64,000 bases of DNA from Scilla litardierei. Its lineage: Eukaryota; Streptophyta; Magnoliopsida; Asparagales; Asparagaceae. The translations under genes and the position numbers were made by a program. The notes below the pieces were generated by a model. It made no database searches and had not been told where the DNA came from. It was given only the letters and a program-made list of their open reading frames with translations. Positions 24,815 through 35,790 of the stretch are shown here, one piece after another. Each line of letters begins with the position of its first letter. Within the stretch, counting starts at the first letter, position 1. The stretch is taken from assembly GCA_030789695.1 (NCBI GenBank), contig CM061132.1:34000418-34064417 (forward strand). The letters are read 5' to 3'.

Positions 24815-25190
24815 GTATCATTTGACATATGAGGCTGCGCCGCCAAAACTCCCATCTCTGCTATTTTTTTCAGAGAATTGGAACTCGTTCATATTGATCT
24901 ACATATTCTAAAACACCAAAACATCAAATATTAAGTGATCCCAAGTGGTTTTGCACGTTCATATACCCATCACAAATTTAACAGTTTTGCATGAATAGAG
25001 TTTTTACGACGGATGGATAAACGGGTAAAACCCCTTGGGTTCACCTGAAATTCGGTATTGTGTGGGTTTAGAATATAAACATCAATGTAAATGGTTTCGA
25101 TTCTCAGAAAAATGACGGATGATGGAATTTTAAGGCCGCATATGAGGCTTAGCCTCTTATTTCAAATGAGACACATTATTCTATATATAT
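24815..25190. repeat. Foldback element, family F, second copy
   Basis: Two arms face each other around 25000: AACACCAAAACATCAAATAT with CCCAAGTGGTTTTGCACGTT on the left, and AAAACCCCTTGGGTTCACCT with GAATATAAACATCAATG on the right. This is the same arrangement as at 16428-16665. No coding capacity is seen. Confidence 0.65.
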
Positions 25191-25198
25191 ATTAGATT

Positions 25199-25352
25199 AA
25201 TGGGTATCATATGACAATGGAGACATTTCCTTATATAATAAGACGTAAAAAATGGGGTGGTACAACAAGTACATGCCCATGTGGGCTTGTACCACCCCAC
25301 TTTTGTGTCTTGTATATGAGGAGATGCCTCCCATGTCATATGATACCCATTT
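25199..25352. mobile_element. Palindromic MITE, family M (copy 1)
   Basis: The segment starts AATGGGTATCATATGACA and ends TGTCATATGATACCCATT. The inner arms also pair: GGGGTGGTACAA/TTGTACCACCCC around ACATGCCCATGTGGGC. The whole element can fold into one long hairpin. It is flanked by TA-rich sequence. No transposase is present. Confidence 0.8.
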
Positions 25353-25439
25353 ATATATATATATATATATGTATTTGCATATGTATTTATATTTAGAGAA
25401 ATATAGGCATCCGCTAGTCAAGGAGGATATCCCTAATTG

Positions 25440-25740
25440 GATCTTTATTTAAAAGTCCATTCCATTATTTTTGGATGATCGGAACCATTCACTTTGATAG
25501 TCACATCCTAAATCATCAAAATATCAAATCTAATGAACTGAAGGATTTTGCTCGTTTATCTAATAGTTACCAAAAGTTTTATTACTTCAAAAACATTAAA
25601 TTTGTGACAAATGTGTGGAGTAACAAAACCCCTTTGGGTTCACCATATTTTTGGTATTTTGATGATTTAGAATATGAAGATCAACATGAAAGTTCTGATT
25701 GGTGGAAAAAATATTAGAGAGAATTTTTTGACGAAGCCAA
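25440..25740. repeat. Foldback element, family F, third copy
   Basis: Arms TGATAGTCACATCCTAAATC and GATTTAGAATATGAAGATCA pair across a centre near 25590, with the family's AAATTTGTGACAAATGTG-like block between. It is more diverged than the copy at 16428-16665. Confidence 0.6.
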
Positions 25741-25849
25741 AAAGGGATTACTGCCTTAGCTAGCTGATGCCAATATTCATGTTATACATACATATAACAG
25801 TCATACCCCGTGACCATAGGTCAACATTCAAAATATTCACCTGAAAATT

Positions 25850-26190
25850 TCTACCCATTCAAAAACTTTTCCTCTCAATAAAATTTACAGTCTCATTCAA
25901 AATATCTTACCTAAAATTCAACCACATGCAAAATCCCAAAAAAATTTACAGCCACCTTCAAAATATACCCCTAAAATTTTAATTCCCCTAAATTTTAGTT
26001 CCATTTAGATTTAGTTCACTCAAATTTAAAATTTTTGTTTTCTGAAAATTAGTTCCCTCCCGATTTAGTTTCCTCCAAAATTTTGAATTTTAGTTTCACC
26101 AAATTTTAGTTCTCCCCAAATTTTAGTTCCCTCCAGTTTAGTTTCTCCCAAAATTTTAGGCCCCCCCCCCCCCCCCCTAAATTTTCACAA
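25850..26190. repeat. AAATTTTAGTTCCC minisatellite and poly-C
   Basis: Imperfect copies of a 14-20-bp unit (AAATTTTAGTTCCCTCC and variants) run from about 25970 to 26160 and end in a C run (26161-26177). The preceding 25740-25970 is AT-rich with no gene. Confidence 0.75.
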
Positions 26191-26329
26191 TCTTTCTTCT
26201 TACCCATTGTTTCCTCACAATTCAATACTAGAAGTCTTTCTATCCATCCTTCTATCCTAGTCAGCAACCATATTCAAAAGCATCACTCGATTGTATAATA
26301 GATATTTATATATACATTATACATTATAC

Positions 26330-28664
26330 CCTGATGAATGCCAAGATTCTATGGAGACATGGTTCTCTACATTATGAATTGTCATCTTGCCACTATATAG
26401 CCGCATAGGGAATAGAACTATAAACTGATGTTATGTTATAAGATCTTTGATACATCCCAACTCACACACGATATTTGCTATGGCCTGAATTAAGACTTTT
26501 GCACTTGATAAGAAGACGACACATGGTTTCTCACTCCTCCATGAAACAAGGTTATCACCAGCAAATAGATTATTACATGTGATTGATCTCCTGCTAATAT
26601 GTGATCCTGCTTAATCAACATTTCAAATGTCTAAGTTCTTTGCATAGATAACCCTTTTAATAGCAAACAATACTGAATGCAGCTTTGTTCATCGAGTTGA
26701 CATAAACTGACTAACTACACTCACCGGATATGTAATACCGGTTGAGTTATTATGTGATAGTTTAATTTTTTCCACCAGCCTCCTGTGCTGCCAGTAATCA
26801 TCATGTAGCTCCTTATGTTATGGTAGCAACATATAATTTGGATCCATATGAGTTAACTGATCTGTATCCAGATAACATGTGTTATCTCTGTAAGAATATC
26901 CATTACATACTTCCTCTATGACAACACGATACATTCACGTGATTTAGCTAGCTCTATACCAAGTATCATAATGGTTCAAGATCCTTAAGTGAGAAGTGTC
27001 GCTGCAAGTATGCTTTAAACGCTATGATCTCCTCAGAATGATATCCGGTAATCATTAGATCAACATATGCAATCAACAAGATACGCTTTTATTTATGTAC
27101 TTGAAAGAAAATTAAGTAATTCTTAGCCATGTACAGTTTTAGAATCCTGAACTACTATAGCAAATCTTGTATAAAAGCATGTGGAGATTGCTTTAAGCAA
27201 TAAAGATCTTTTTAACCGACAAACCTTCTCGGACTCTCCCTAAGTAACACATCGTAGTGGTTGCTTCATGTAAATCTTCTCAGCCAAAAAATTATAAAGA
27301 AATGCATTATTAATATCAAGGTGATAGAGTGGTCAATAGTTGGTTGCAGCAAGCGATATACAAATCAAACAGATGTCGTTTTAGCTACTATAGAGAATGT
27401 ATCCAGATAATCTACACTACACCTAAGAATATCCTTTGGCCATTAGTCTCAATTTCAACTGGAGTAATATACCATTAGAAGTCAGCTTCACAGTGTATCC
27501 CTATTTGTAACTTACAGTAGACTTACCAAGAGAGATCATTCATCCTTGCTATTTCCGAAGAGCTCTTGTATCACTTTATAAGCTCTATTGTGATTATTGA
27601 ATACCAAATAGAGCTCTATCAAGTAATCCTATATTGCACGTATATCTTTATGTTATTCACAATCTAGTTATAGAGTCCACCATAATCTTGCTTTTAGTCA
27701 TGTGTCTTCAAAGCTGGAGTGGCATAAGGTACTTCTTTTCTCCTTGATTGATAATATGATTCTTTACAAGTCTTTATTCTTGAAAGAATTAGTATCATCT
27801 ACCATTAATTTTCAATTTATAATCTTCCCAATACAAACTCTTGAACAATAGGGTTCACATCAAATTTTGATGCGTCAGCCATGCTATTATCCAAACCTCC
27901 CAACTAACCACATGACAATTTGGTCACAATCTAAAACTTATGATCCTCTTGTAGGATCACACCTTCGAATACAATTAACCACTCATCACTATTCGTCCTT
28001 AGTATCGACCAACCACATCCAGGCATTCATCTCTTGGGATCTACCAATTACTACCAAAAGAGTATAATAGTCCTAACAAACTATAATTTTTAATATTTTC
28101 TTTATATATTTTGGATGTAGCAGTTGTTTGCTTATATTTTTATTTTAGACCCATTATTTCAATAACTATAGTAGTCGAAGAAGAAATCAAAGTCAGAGGA
28201 ACAGTGAGAGAGAAGGAGAAGTCAAAGATGAGGAGGTGAGTGGTTGCAGTCATAGTCGTCGCTGGAAGTGGTCGTCATTGCCAGAAGTTGCTGTGAAAGT
28301 GGTAAAGTGTGGTCACCATTACCGAAGTATCATAGGAGAATATCTTGTCAAAACTGTTTAGATTTGTTCAAATTGGCTCGAGTTTCATCGGATCTGAGGA
28401 TTGATAGCGATTGGGGTGGTTATGGTGTTCGGAGATGATGATTGTCTGAGAGGAGTTAAGGTCGACATGGTCGGTTCTGTGTGGAGGCAGGTTAAGGTCG
28501 GTAAGGTTGAAGTTGATGGAGATGATGTTGGAGTCGATGGTGGCTCAGAATTACTTTATGTTGATGACAAGACCTGGTAGTGGGTTATGGATGATTAGGG
28601 GTAAGGATTAATTTAAAGTTAATGTATGATTAAAATTAGTGGTTTAAGCATGTCTTTGATACCA
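26330..28664 (-). pseudogene. Decayed Ty1/copia element, minus strand
   Basis: On the minus strand, around 26900-27500, a copia reverse transcriptase relic is readable through many stops: SLAATNY, PLYHLDINNAFLY, EKVCRLKRSL, CYVDLMITGYHSEEI, AYLQRHFSLKDLEPL. At the right, CTTTGATACCATG (about 28654-28666) is the complement of a TGGTATCAAAG primer site next to an LTR end. The element therefore reads right to left. Frameshifts and stops are dense, so it is long dead. LTR pairing was not resolved. The 28180-28560 part is GT/GA-rich and may correspond to gag. Confidence 0.75.
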
Positions 28665-28890
28665 TGTAAATTGAGAAGTGGAAGAAAAGGTTAGAGATGT
28701 TAGGTACCCTCTCTCTACCTAAATATTATCATTATATATGTATATATATATATGCTATTAACACTTTTACAAATACAACCCCATACATATTAATATTACA
28801 TATTCTAAATGTATATGTGCGTGTGCGTGTAGTGTATGTATATGTGCTTTTTCAGTCGGCCAGACCGACAAACCTTATTATATATATATA
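28665..28890 (-). mobile_element. Likely LTR of the 26330-28664 copia
   Basis: TGTAAATTGAGAAGTGG follows the complement of the primer site, as expected for the LTR of a minus-strand element. The outer boundary is unclear because TA repeats and an AT-rich run follow. Confidence 0.4.
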
Positions 28891-29052
28891 GAATAATGGG
28901 TATCATACGCCATATGAGAGTGTGTCTCATATGCCATCTCACATAAAGGGGACAAGTACAAGTCCACATGGGCTTGTACTTGGTGTACTTGCCCCCCTTT
29001 ATGTGAGGGCATATGAGACACCCTCTCATATGGCTTCTGATACCCATTATTC
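28891..29052. mobile_element. Palindromic MITE, family M (copy 2)
   Basis: A 162-bp near-perfect inverted repeat starts GAATAATGGGTATCATACGC and ends ATACCCATTATTC. Inner arms GTGTCTCATATGCC and GGCATATGAGACAC, and CAAGTACAAG/CTTGTACTTG, continue the pairing to the centre. TATATA sequence flanks both sides, compatible with TA-target insertion. It is the same family as 25199-25352. Confidence 0.85.
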
Positions 29053-29067
29053 TTATATATATACTAT

Positions 29068-29705
29068 TCATAACCCGTGCTCGCGGACACGGTTCATTTA
29101 AGATTTTCCCCCGTGAAATCTTTGTTTTCCAAAATATTATTAAAATTTAAAAGAACAACAAATTAGTGTCAAAATATTTAGCGGCACGGACGTCTTCGAC
29201 GCGGAACAACAAATTCGACGCAGGCGCCTTCGACACGGAACAAAAAATTCGGCGCGGAACAAAAAATTCGGCACCGACGCCTTCGGTGTAGAACATCAAA
29301 TTAGTGTAGAACAACAAATTCGGCGTAGGTGACTTAGGCGCGGAACAACATATTAGCGTAAAAAAACCAGTGCCAGCGGGCACGGTTCATTTAAGATTTC
29401 TCCCCGCGAAATCTTTGTTTCCCAAAAAATTATTAAAATTTAAAAGAACAATAAATTAGCGTAACAATATTTAGCGACACAGGCACATTCGGCGCGAAAC
29501 AACAAATTCGGCGTATGCACATTCGACACGGAACAACAAATTCGACACGGACGCCTTCGGTGTGGAACAACAAATTAGTGTAAAAAACCTGTGCCAGCGG
29601 GCACGGTTCATTCCAAATTTTTCCTCGCGAAATTTTTGTTCCAAAAAAATTATTAAAATTTAAAAGAACAACAAATTAGCGTAAAAATATTTAGCGACAC
29701 GGGCT
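29068..29705. repeat. GGAACAACAAATT motif array, part 2
   Basis: Three tandem blocks begin near 29083, 29372 and 29594 with CACGGTTCATTTAAGATTT-like text, then AAATCTTTGTT and TTATTAAAATTTAAAAGAAC, followed by runs of GGAACAACAAATTCGGCG and GCGCCTTCGGCGCGG variants. The array is cut by the insertion at 29706 and resumes at 31898. Confidence 0.75.
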
Positions 29706-31897
29706 TGTAACGCCCCGCCTCCTGGCAGGCATTGCTACAAGTGAAACGAGAGTGTGCAGGTCCCGCATGTGCCCGTGAAGTCAATGTGGAGCAGTGCATA
29801 AACTAAGTGGACACTTTAGACATGACCCGCTACACGGTTCTAAATAATAAAATGACAATACCAAACAGGTAAGGCAGTACTGAATAGGAAAGCGACAAGT
29901 AAAAGCTATACTACTGCTGAAACGTAAATGGAACACGTACCTTCCGCTAAGTCAAGGCTCAACAGCCATGAGCTGGAGGTCTGACTCCTCTCAAGGTTCT
30001 GTACTGAAAGCTCCAACTCCTCGTGCTCAAACACCTCTGCATGATCTTGTACGTCGTATCTAGTGGCAGCAGAAGTCGTACCACGCTCAATAGAGTAGAC
30101 AATATCTAAACAAGAGACAAGAAAATTAAGTGTGCACAAAAAGGAAACAAGACAGACACGAATATGATAGTACCGAACAAGGAAGTTACATGACCTGGCA
30201 ATCAACTAACCCACACAACGGAAGAGTAAGGAGCTACAAAAAGGCGATGTGACAGCAGCTAGAAAGGGTACAGAAGAGAGACATGTTATGATGGTTAAAA
30301 TGAGCACAAACTACTGTGAAGATAGTACTAGCTAAAGTGAACCAATCCTAGGCCGTGACTTATGAGGGAGAGTACATCAAGCATCTGGAAGCTACCATGA
30401 CCGCGATGGTGCGACCCCGGGCAGAGTCCAAAAGAAGAAAGTACCGTACTGTAAGAGCTGTGAAACTGTGAGCTGTGGTATGACCATCCCTGTCTGCCCC
30501 CCGGCTCAGGACCCATCGGAAATGATGGACGTCCCCCCTAACACGGGGGCTTCTGATCAGGTCCCAGTCGCCCCTGTACTCCACAATCATAAGTTTCCTC
30601 AAACCCGATGAGTCAAGCAGAAAGTAATCATTTTATTAGTTATTGTGCTGTGATGTTCAATATTGATTAAACTACGTTGTCAAGGAAGATATGAGATCCA
30701 CTGCAATAGTAATAGTCCACCTCAATCCTGCCATGCATGCAATAGTAACCGGTCATGATAGATCCACCTCAAAAGCTTACCATGCATTCAATAATAATCT
30801 TGTCATGATAGTCCACCTCAAATCCTCTAGCCAATCAGTAGCACGTGCCATCTCAAGCAACAACCCAAGACTACGCAATTTAACTCAATATTAAACTTGC
30901 ATGGTACTAGTAAACTCAAGATACAACATAATGAAACTGACATGTAATAAAGTAAATGCATGGATGTTTCTCATGGTAAGATATCCCAAGCTGAACTGAA
31001 AAGAAAGCAACACTAACTGTTCCATGCAATGAATCAAGAAGGAAGGAAAACTTGATAACTGCTTGATAAAGAAAAGCCGAGAGACAAAACAATAACCCAG
31101 ATACCCGAGACATCACGCAAAGAAAGCTATCAAACCTGTCAAGCAAAGAACTCAAAATAGTAAGAAAAAAAGCCAGCCACAACACACATCCAGCAAGGAG
31201 AGCCAGCCACCATCCAACAACAATCCACGAATCCCAAAACAACAATAAGGGATTCAGCCAAACCCAACAAGCAACAGAAAAGCTAACCACAACTCAACAA
31301 CCAGCAGGGAGCCCAAAGTCGCAAGCAAGGGAACCAACTACCCCATAACAGTAAGAAAACCCCAACCTGCACGCAATGACGTCACCGTACCTCAAAACAT
31401 CCATGAGAGCCTATGCCGCAAGCAGAAGAAGCCACCAACTCCATTAAGCGATGAAGCCCAGAACAGCAAGGAAGCCAACCAACCCAAGAACATCAAGGGA
31501 AGCTACGAACTCAAAACATCAAGCAAGAGACAACCCAAACCCACAAGTAGGAGAGTCCAATCTGTAAACAAATAAGACCCAAACCCCAACACAAACAAAG
31601 GAATCGAAATTGGAGTATAGCGGATAGAGTCTACCTGAAACCGAAGCCGAAAAACCAAGAGGAAGTTAAGATCCGAAACCCAATCATCAGCAGAAGCCTA
31701 CGCCGCAACCATCAGCAACAAGTGATCCCAAATCCGTCAGCAAGGAGAGCCACTGGAACCAGCAACAAGCAAGGAGGAACAGACAACAAGCAGAAGAGTC
31801 GACGCAATCCTAAAACAGCAAGAAGACCAAAACCTGCAAGCAATAGAGAAAGAACGAAAGAAACCTGCAAGCAAGAAAGAAAGAACGGGCTGTTACA
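29706..31897 (-). mobile_element. Solo-LTR-like insertion, 2.2 kb, TSD GGGC(T/G)
   Basis: The element starts TGTAACGCCCCGCC and ends GGGCTGTTACA. GGGCT precedes it (29701-29705) and GGGCG follows (31898-31902). The surrounding repeat array normally reads GGGCGCCTTCGGCGCGG, so removing the insertion rejoins the array. No coding domain is present. It shares its left end with the insertions at 5391 and 1934. The minus orientation is inferred from the CGGGGCGTTACA-type 3' end. Confidence 0.8.
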
Positions 31898-32320
31898 GGG
31901 CGCCTTTGGCGCGGAACAACAAATTCGGCCTTTGGCACGGAACAACAAATTCGCGTAGAACAACAAATTCGGCGCGAGCGCCTTCGGCCCGGAACAACAA
32001 AAAAAAATTTACCGGACGCCTTCAGCGCAGAACAACAAATTATCATAAAAAAATTTCGCGGGCGCCTTCAGCGCGAAACTGGTTCACCGGATGCTTTCAA
32101 AGCTGTACCAAATTTCAAAGCTCACATTCATGGTTTCAAAGCTCCCTTCATTTCAAAGTTGGACCAAATTTCAAAGCTCACATTCATGGTTTCAAAGCTT
32201 CATCTCAATCTTCCAGTTTCCAAGATCAAATCTCAGTCACTCTTTATCTTGTACTAGTCAGCCCTAGAATTCAAAAAAGGTTGTCAAATGTATAATAGAT
32301 AGATAGATAATTAATACTTT
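31898..32320. repeat. GGAACAACAAATT array, part 3, and TTTCAAAGCTC repeats
   Basis: The motif array resumes after the insertion and ends near 32090. From 32095 to 32200 a roughly 60-bp unit with TTTCAAAGCTCACATTCATG is duplicated. It is followed by CTAGTCAGCCCTAGAATTCA and TGTATAATAGATAG, the end shared with 24010 and 26250. Confidence 0.65.
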
Positions 32321-33129
32321 TCCTATTGATGTTTGAATACACAGAGAAATTTTGGGATAAATCCGATGGTATTTGCCCCTCAATCAAGTCCCTACAATAT
32401 TTATGTATATTTAACCATTTTAGATCGCCGTTGATTTTGGCATGTCGTGATTGATGCTCAAAACCCATATGGTTCACTCTAAATTCGGTAACATAGAGTT
32501 TTAAAATGTTTACAACTAGTTTAACGGAATTGATTTTTAAAAACAAAAAAAGGTTTTTGTAGGCGGCTGCACCAAATGCTTTGGTAAGGTCAGGCCTCAC
32601 TAGAAGATTCCTTTGTGTGTGTGTATATACTTTTTATACATTTTTTGAAGTTATACTTTAGATTTTTTTTCTCTTTTAAATTTTTACCAAGTGATATATT
32701 TTCGATAAGCTTAAGGAAAAAAGGATAGAATGTGAAAGGTGCAAAATGAAGCACGAGACTCCCAATATATATGTCTCTTGAACATTGATGCATATGCCAT
32801 CTTTTCATCTGTACTTATCAACACATCTTTTCCTCAAAGTGCGGCGAAGCACACCTGATTCATGCCTTTCCAGATGCTAGTGATTGTTCTTCTATTATCC
32901 TTGTGCATGTGTGACCTTGTACACTTGTATATCCAACAATTTGAGTATTTCCAAACTGACATCTTTCTTTCTTTTGGTCTACCCCGACATTATACAGTTT
33001 TATCATTGCAAAGGAAGCTCATATTGTGATTCTTATGTAACTCATCATGTAAAATTGATAATTATCAATTATTTCTAGCATATGCCTTGGCACTTATAAT
33101 GTTACTAATTCAACCTTTTATACTTACAG
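32321..33129. other. Intron-like sequence before TIC236 exon
   Basis: No upstream TIC236 exon was found here. A single weak foldback arm (family F) lies at about 32380-32540. A TTTATACTTACAG acceptor ends the stretch at 33129. Confidence 0.45.
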
Positions 33130-33368
33130 GTAAACAATCCCGAGTAGAATCAAATTTGGAGCAAGAGAATGCTAAAGCAGGAGTTGATGTTCAGCTCACT
33201 GACCTGAAGCTGTTGCTTGGACCAGAATTAAAGATACTCTATCCTTTAATCCTCAATTTTGCTGTCAGTGGTGAACTCGAGCTTAATGGTAAGGCTCGTC
33301 CAAAGTGGATTAGACCCAAAGGAATTTTGACATTTGAGAATGGAGATGTCAACTTAGTTGCCACACAG
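33130..33368 (+). CDS. TIC236 (TamB-like) exon, C-terminal region, part 1
   Basis: TIC236 is a large inner-envelope protein of chloroplasts that links the TOC and TIC import complexes and belongs to the bacterial TamB/DUF490 family. This 239-bp exon starts after a ...CTTACAG acceptor in phase 2, stays open for 79 codons and ends ...VATQ at a CAG|GTTAGC donor. It contains VDVQLTDLKLLLGPEL, YPLILNFAVSGELELNG and PKGILTFENGDVNLVATQ, characteristic of the plant TamB domain close to the C-terminus. It joins in frame to the exon at 33484. I found no neighbouring upstream exon within 4 kb. It is either one exon pair of a gene with very long introns or a fragment. The open frame argues against great age as a pseudogene. 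Confidence 0.85.
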
Positions 33369-33483
33369 GTTAGCCCATTGTTTGCTGAATACAAACCTTA
33401 TTATTGCTGTGTGTGTGTTTTTCTTATTTCTCTGTGAGAATTGTATATTTAAATTTTTGACATATATTCATGTCACGTTGCAG

Positions 33484-33675
33484 GTCAGGCTTAAACGTGA
33501 TCACCTAAATATAGCCAAATTTGAACCTGATCTTGGTTTAGATCCAATACTAGATTTGGCACTGGTTGGATCTGAATGGCAATTCAGGATCCAAAGTCGG
33601 GCCAGTACTTGGCAAGATAATCTGGTTGTCACCTCAACGCGTTCTGTTGATCAGGATGTTCTGTCGCCCAGCGAG
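33484..33675 (+). CDS. TIC236 (TamB-like) exon, C-terminal region, part 2
   Basis: This exon is 192 bp, exactly 64 codons, after a TTGCAG acceptor (33483) and before GCGAG|GTTTG. It continues the TamB domain: VRLKRDHLNIAKFEP, then LDPILDLALVGSEWQF, then QDNLVVTSTRSVDQ and LSPSE. The intron between the two exons is 115 bp. In the family the next exon would continue with an 'AARVFESQLAES'-like helix, then the 'RIEGKGEFG' and 'GKRLQASV' segments. None was found in 33676-49900 on the plus strand. It converges with the ABCD1 exons from 49935 rightward. Confidence 0.85.
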
Positions 33676-34171
33676 GTTTGTAACCGACAATCAACATTAC
33701 CTATTTTCTGGTAGGGGCAGTATGTTTTGTTTTTGTTGCCAATTCTTTTCGTTGCCCTTTTCCGGAATATCAGCATTGCAGATTTATAACTTTTTGATAG
33801 CACGCTCTTGCACTCTCAGGTTTTATAGTCTTGAATCCTTAATAATCTTGGATAGTAGAACTTTACATGGTCTTTTGCCATTTTCACCTCCAAACTCTTT
33901 AAGTTTCACATTTAAATGCTTGCACGATTTTGCAAGGGGCAATATGTTTTCATGTGGCATCATTGACTTAATGAGTGTTACAAGACACACTTCATTTTAC
34001 TTTATTTGGGATTTTTAATAGTATCTTTATCAAGTCTTGAAGAATTAGGGTGCTCTTTGATTGAATGAGCTGAACCTACATAATGCCTAAATGTATGAAA
34101 AGCCTACTTATCAATTGGACTAAGAGGGGTTTGATGAGAAAGATAGTGGGATAGGAAAGGGAATTTATATT
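33676..34171. other. Non-coding, intron-like
   Basis: This sequence continues from the TIC236 donor and is T-rich, as plant introns are. The 150-aa ORF overlapping it begins inside the exon in another frame and is a shadow. Confidence 0.5.
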
Positions 34172-35039
34172 TGATAACGGGGAATACAAAGATTGTGTCC
34201 TCAATTCGAGGGGAGGACCACTCTCTCAGGATTTAGACTAAATTCTACTCCTAAAATCCTAATCCTATTATCTACTTTTCTTCTCCATATTCTTCATACT
34301 CACACTAACCCATTCCCTCATTTATAAGGTTGGTTGGACCCTAATTACAAAATTGTCCCTCGGGCACCAAATTACAAAATTACTCTACGGCCCTTAGGAT
34401 TACCCAATTGCCACTAGTGTGGCTACAACTCTCATTCTCAACACTAATCCGCCCCCGAAAAACCACCTTGTTCTCAAGGTGGTGCATGAAGTTCATAAGT
34501 GCGCTTTTCCTAGTGTTGGAGCATGTCTCCTCGCCTTCTCATGTATCAAACGGCCACCCACGAGCTCCACCCTCCTCAAACTGTTGCTGCAAGAGTGGGA
34601 GAGCGTTCGCCGCTGAGCCTTATACACCCTATCTCTTTCCGTTCTGCATTTGGACTCCAAACAGGCCCGGAATCGTCAAAATACGGAAGCCGCACAGAAA
34701 ATCAGCCAGACTTCCAAGAAAAATGCCAAGCCGCACTATTCATCGACTCGAGCCGACGGCTTGGCTTAGCCAGCTTTGGCCGTCAGCTCGGCTTAGCCGG
34801 CTCGGGCCGATGGTTGCGGCTTAGGTCAGCTGGATCGAGCCGCCACTGCCTTAACTACAGCTAAAGAAAACTCAAACGACGCATCTAATCTAGTCCAGCG
34901 GCATACACCACTCTCCCTCTTTCTTCTTTACTATTTATGGACCTAAAATTCAAATGGGTTGATGAAAGCCCATTTCTCTTGGTGGAGGGCCCATGTCCTG
35001 GGATAGATAGATCTTTTGAGAGAGGCCCTAACGCCTTGA

Positions 35040-35790
35040 ACCTTGAAAGGCCCCTTCGCCTGATGAGAGAGAAGGTAAGGCTTACGTGTGAATGCTTTCT
35101 ATAAAGCTATCGTAGCGTAGTAAGCTACTCTTGAAGTGTATACTCTATTGCTAAATGGCCAACCTTTGTTAACGTTAATCTTCTTCAACAGGAGGATCAC
35201 GTCTTCCTTTTCCGGCAACAGAGAGTGGGATAGAAATCGGTTAGCCGAAGTTTTTGGTCTTGAGCTTGTGAAGGCTATATGCTCCTTACCTCTTTCACAT
35301 TCACCTGCACTGACATCAGGGGCTGGGGTACTTCGGGCGAGAGCCAGGTGGTGTTTGGGGATATCTATAGAGATATTGTGGGCTATCAGCTTTCTGACCG
35401 TGATTGGGCATGGGTCTGGAAGATTAGGTCCAGTCCAAGGGGACGTACTTTCTGCTGGGAAATCTTGCATGAAGCAATCCCGTGCCGGGTGCTTTTGCAT
35501 GGGCGGGGGATGATGCTCGATCTTGCATGCCCGAGGTGTGAATCCCACGAGGAACCCATTGAGCACGTGCTGGTTACATGCAAAATCTCAAAGAGAGTTT
35601 GGAGACTGTTAGAACTCACAAGTGATGGCCTTATTCAGTTCAGGTCTCGAGCATGACAGCTGATTTCGTCCGTCGAAGGGTAATTCAACTCTAGTGCTAG
35701 GCCTTTCTTGCAATCTGTGGTGACTTACGCTGTCTGGGGGCTGTGGAAGGGCAGGAAGGCTAAAGTGTTCTCAAACACAGGACAATGGTG
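35040..35790 (+). pseudogene. LINE zf-RVT fragment inside the LTR element
   Basis: The plus strand reads, in two frames, the end of a plant LINE. It starts with NREWDRNRLAEVFGLELVKA (35200-35280). After a frameshift it continues with WAWVWKIRSSPRGRTFCWEI, LHGRGMMLDLACPRC, EPIEHVLVTCKISKRVWRL (35410-35610), and a TYAVWGLWKGRKAKVF tail near 35720-35770. The CPRC...H...C pattern is the zinc-binding RT-associated domain. RT and endonuclease are missing. It either inserted into the LTR element or was carried by it. Confidence 0.8.
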
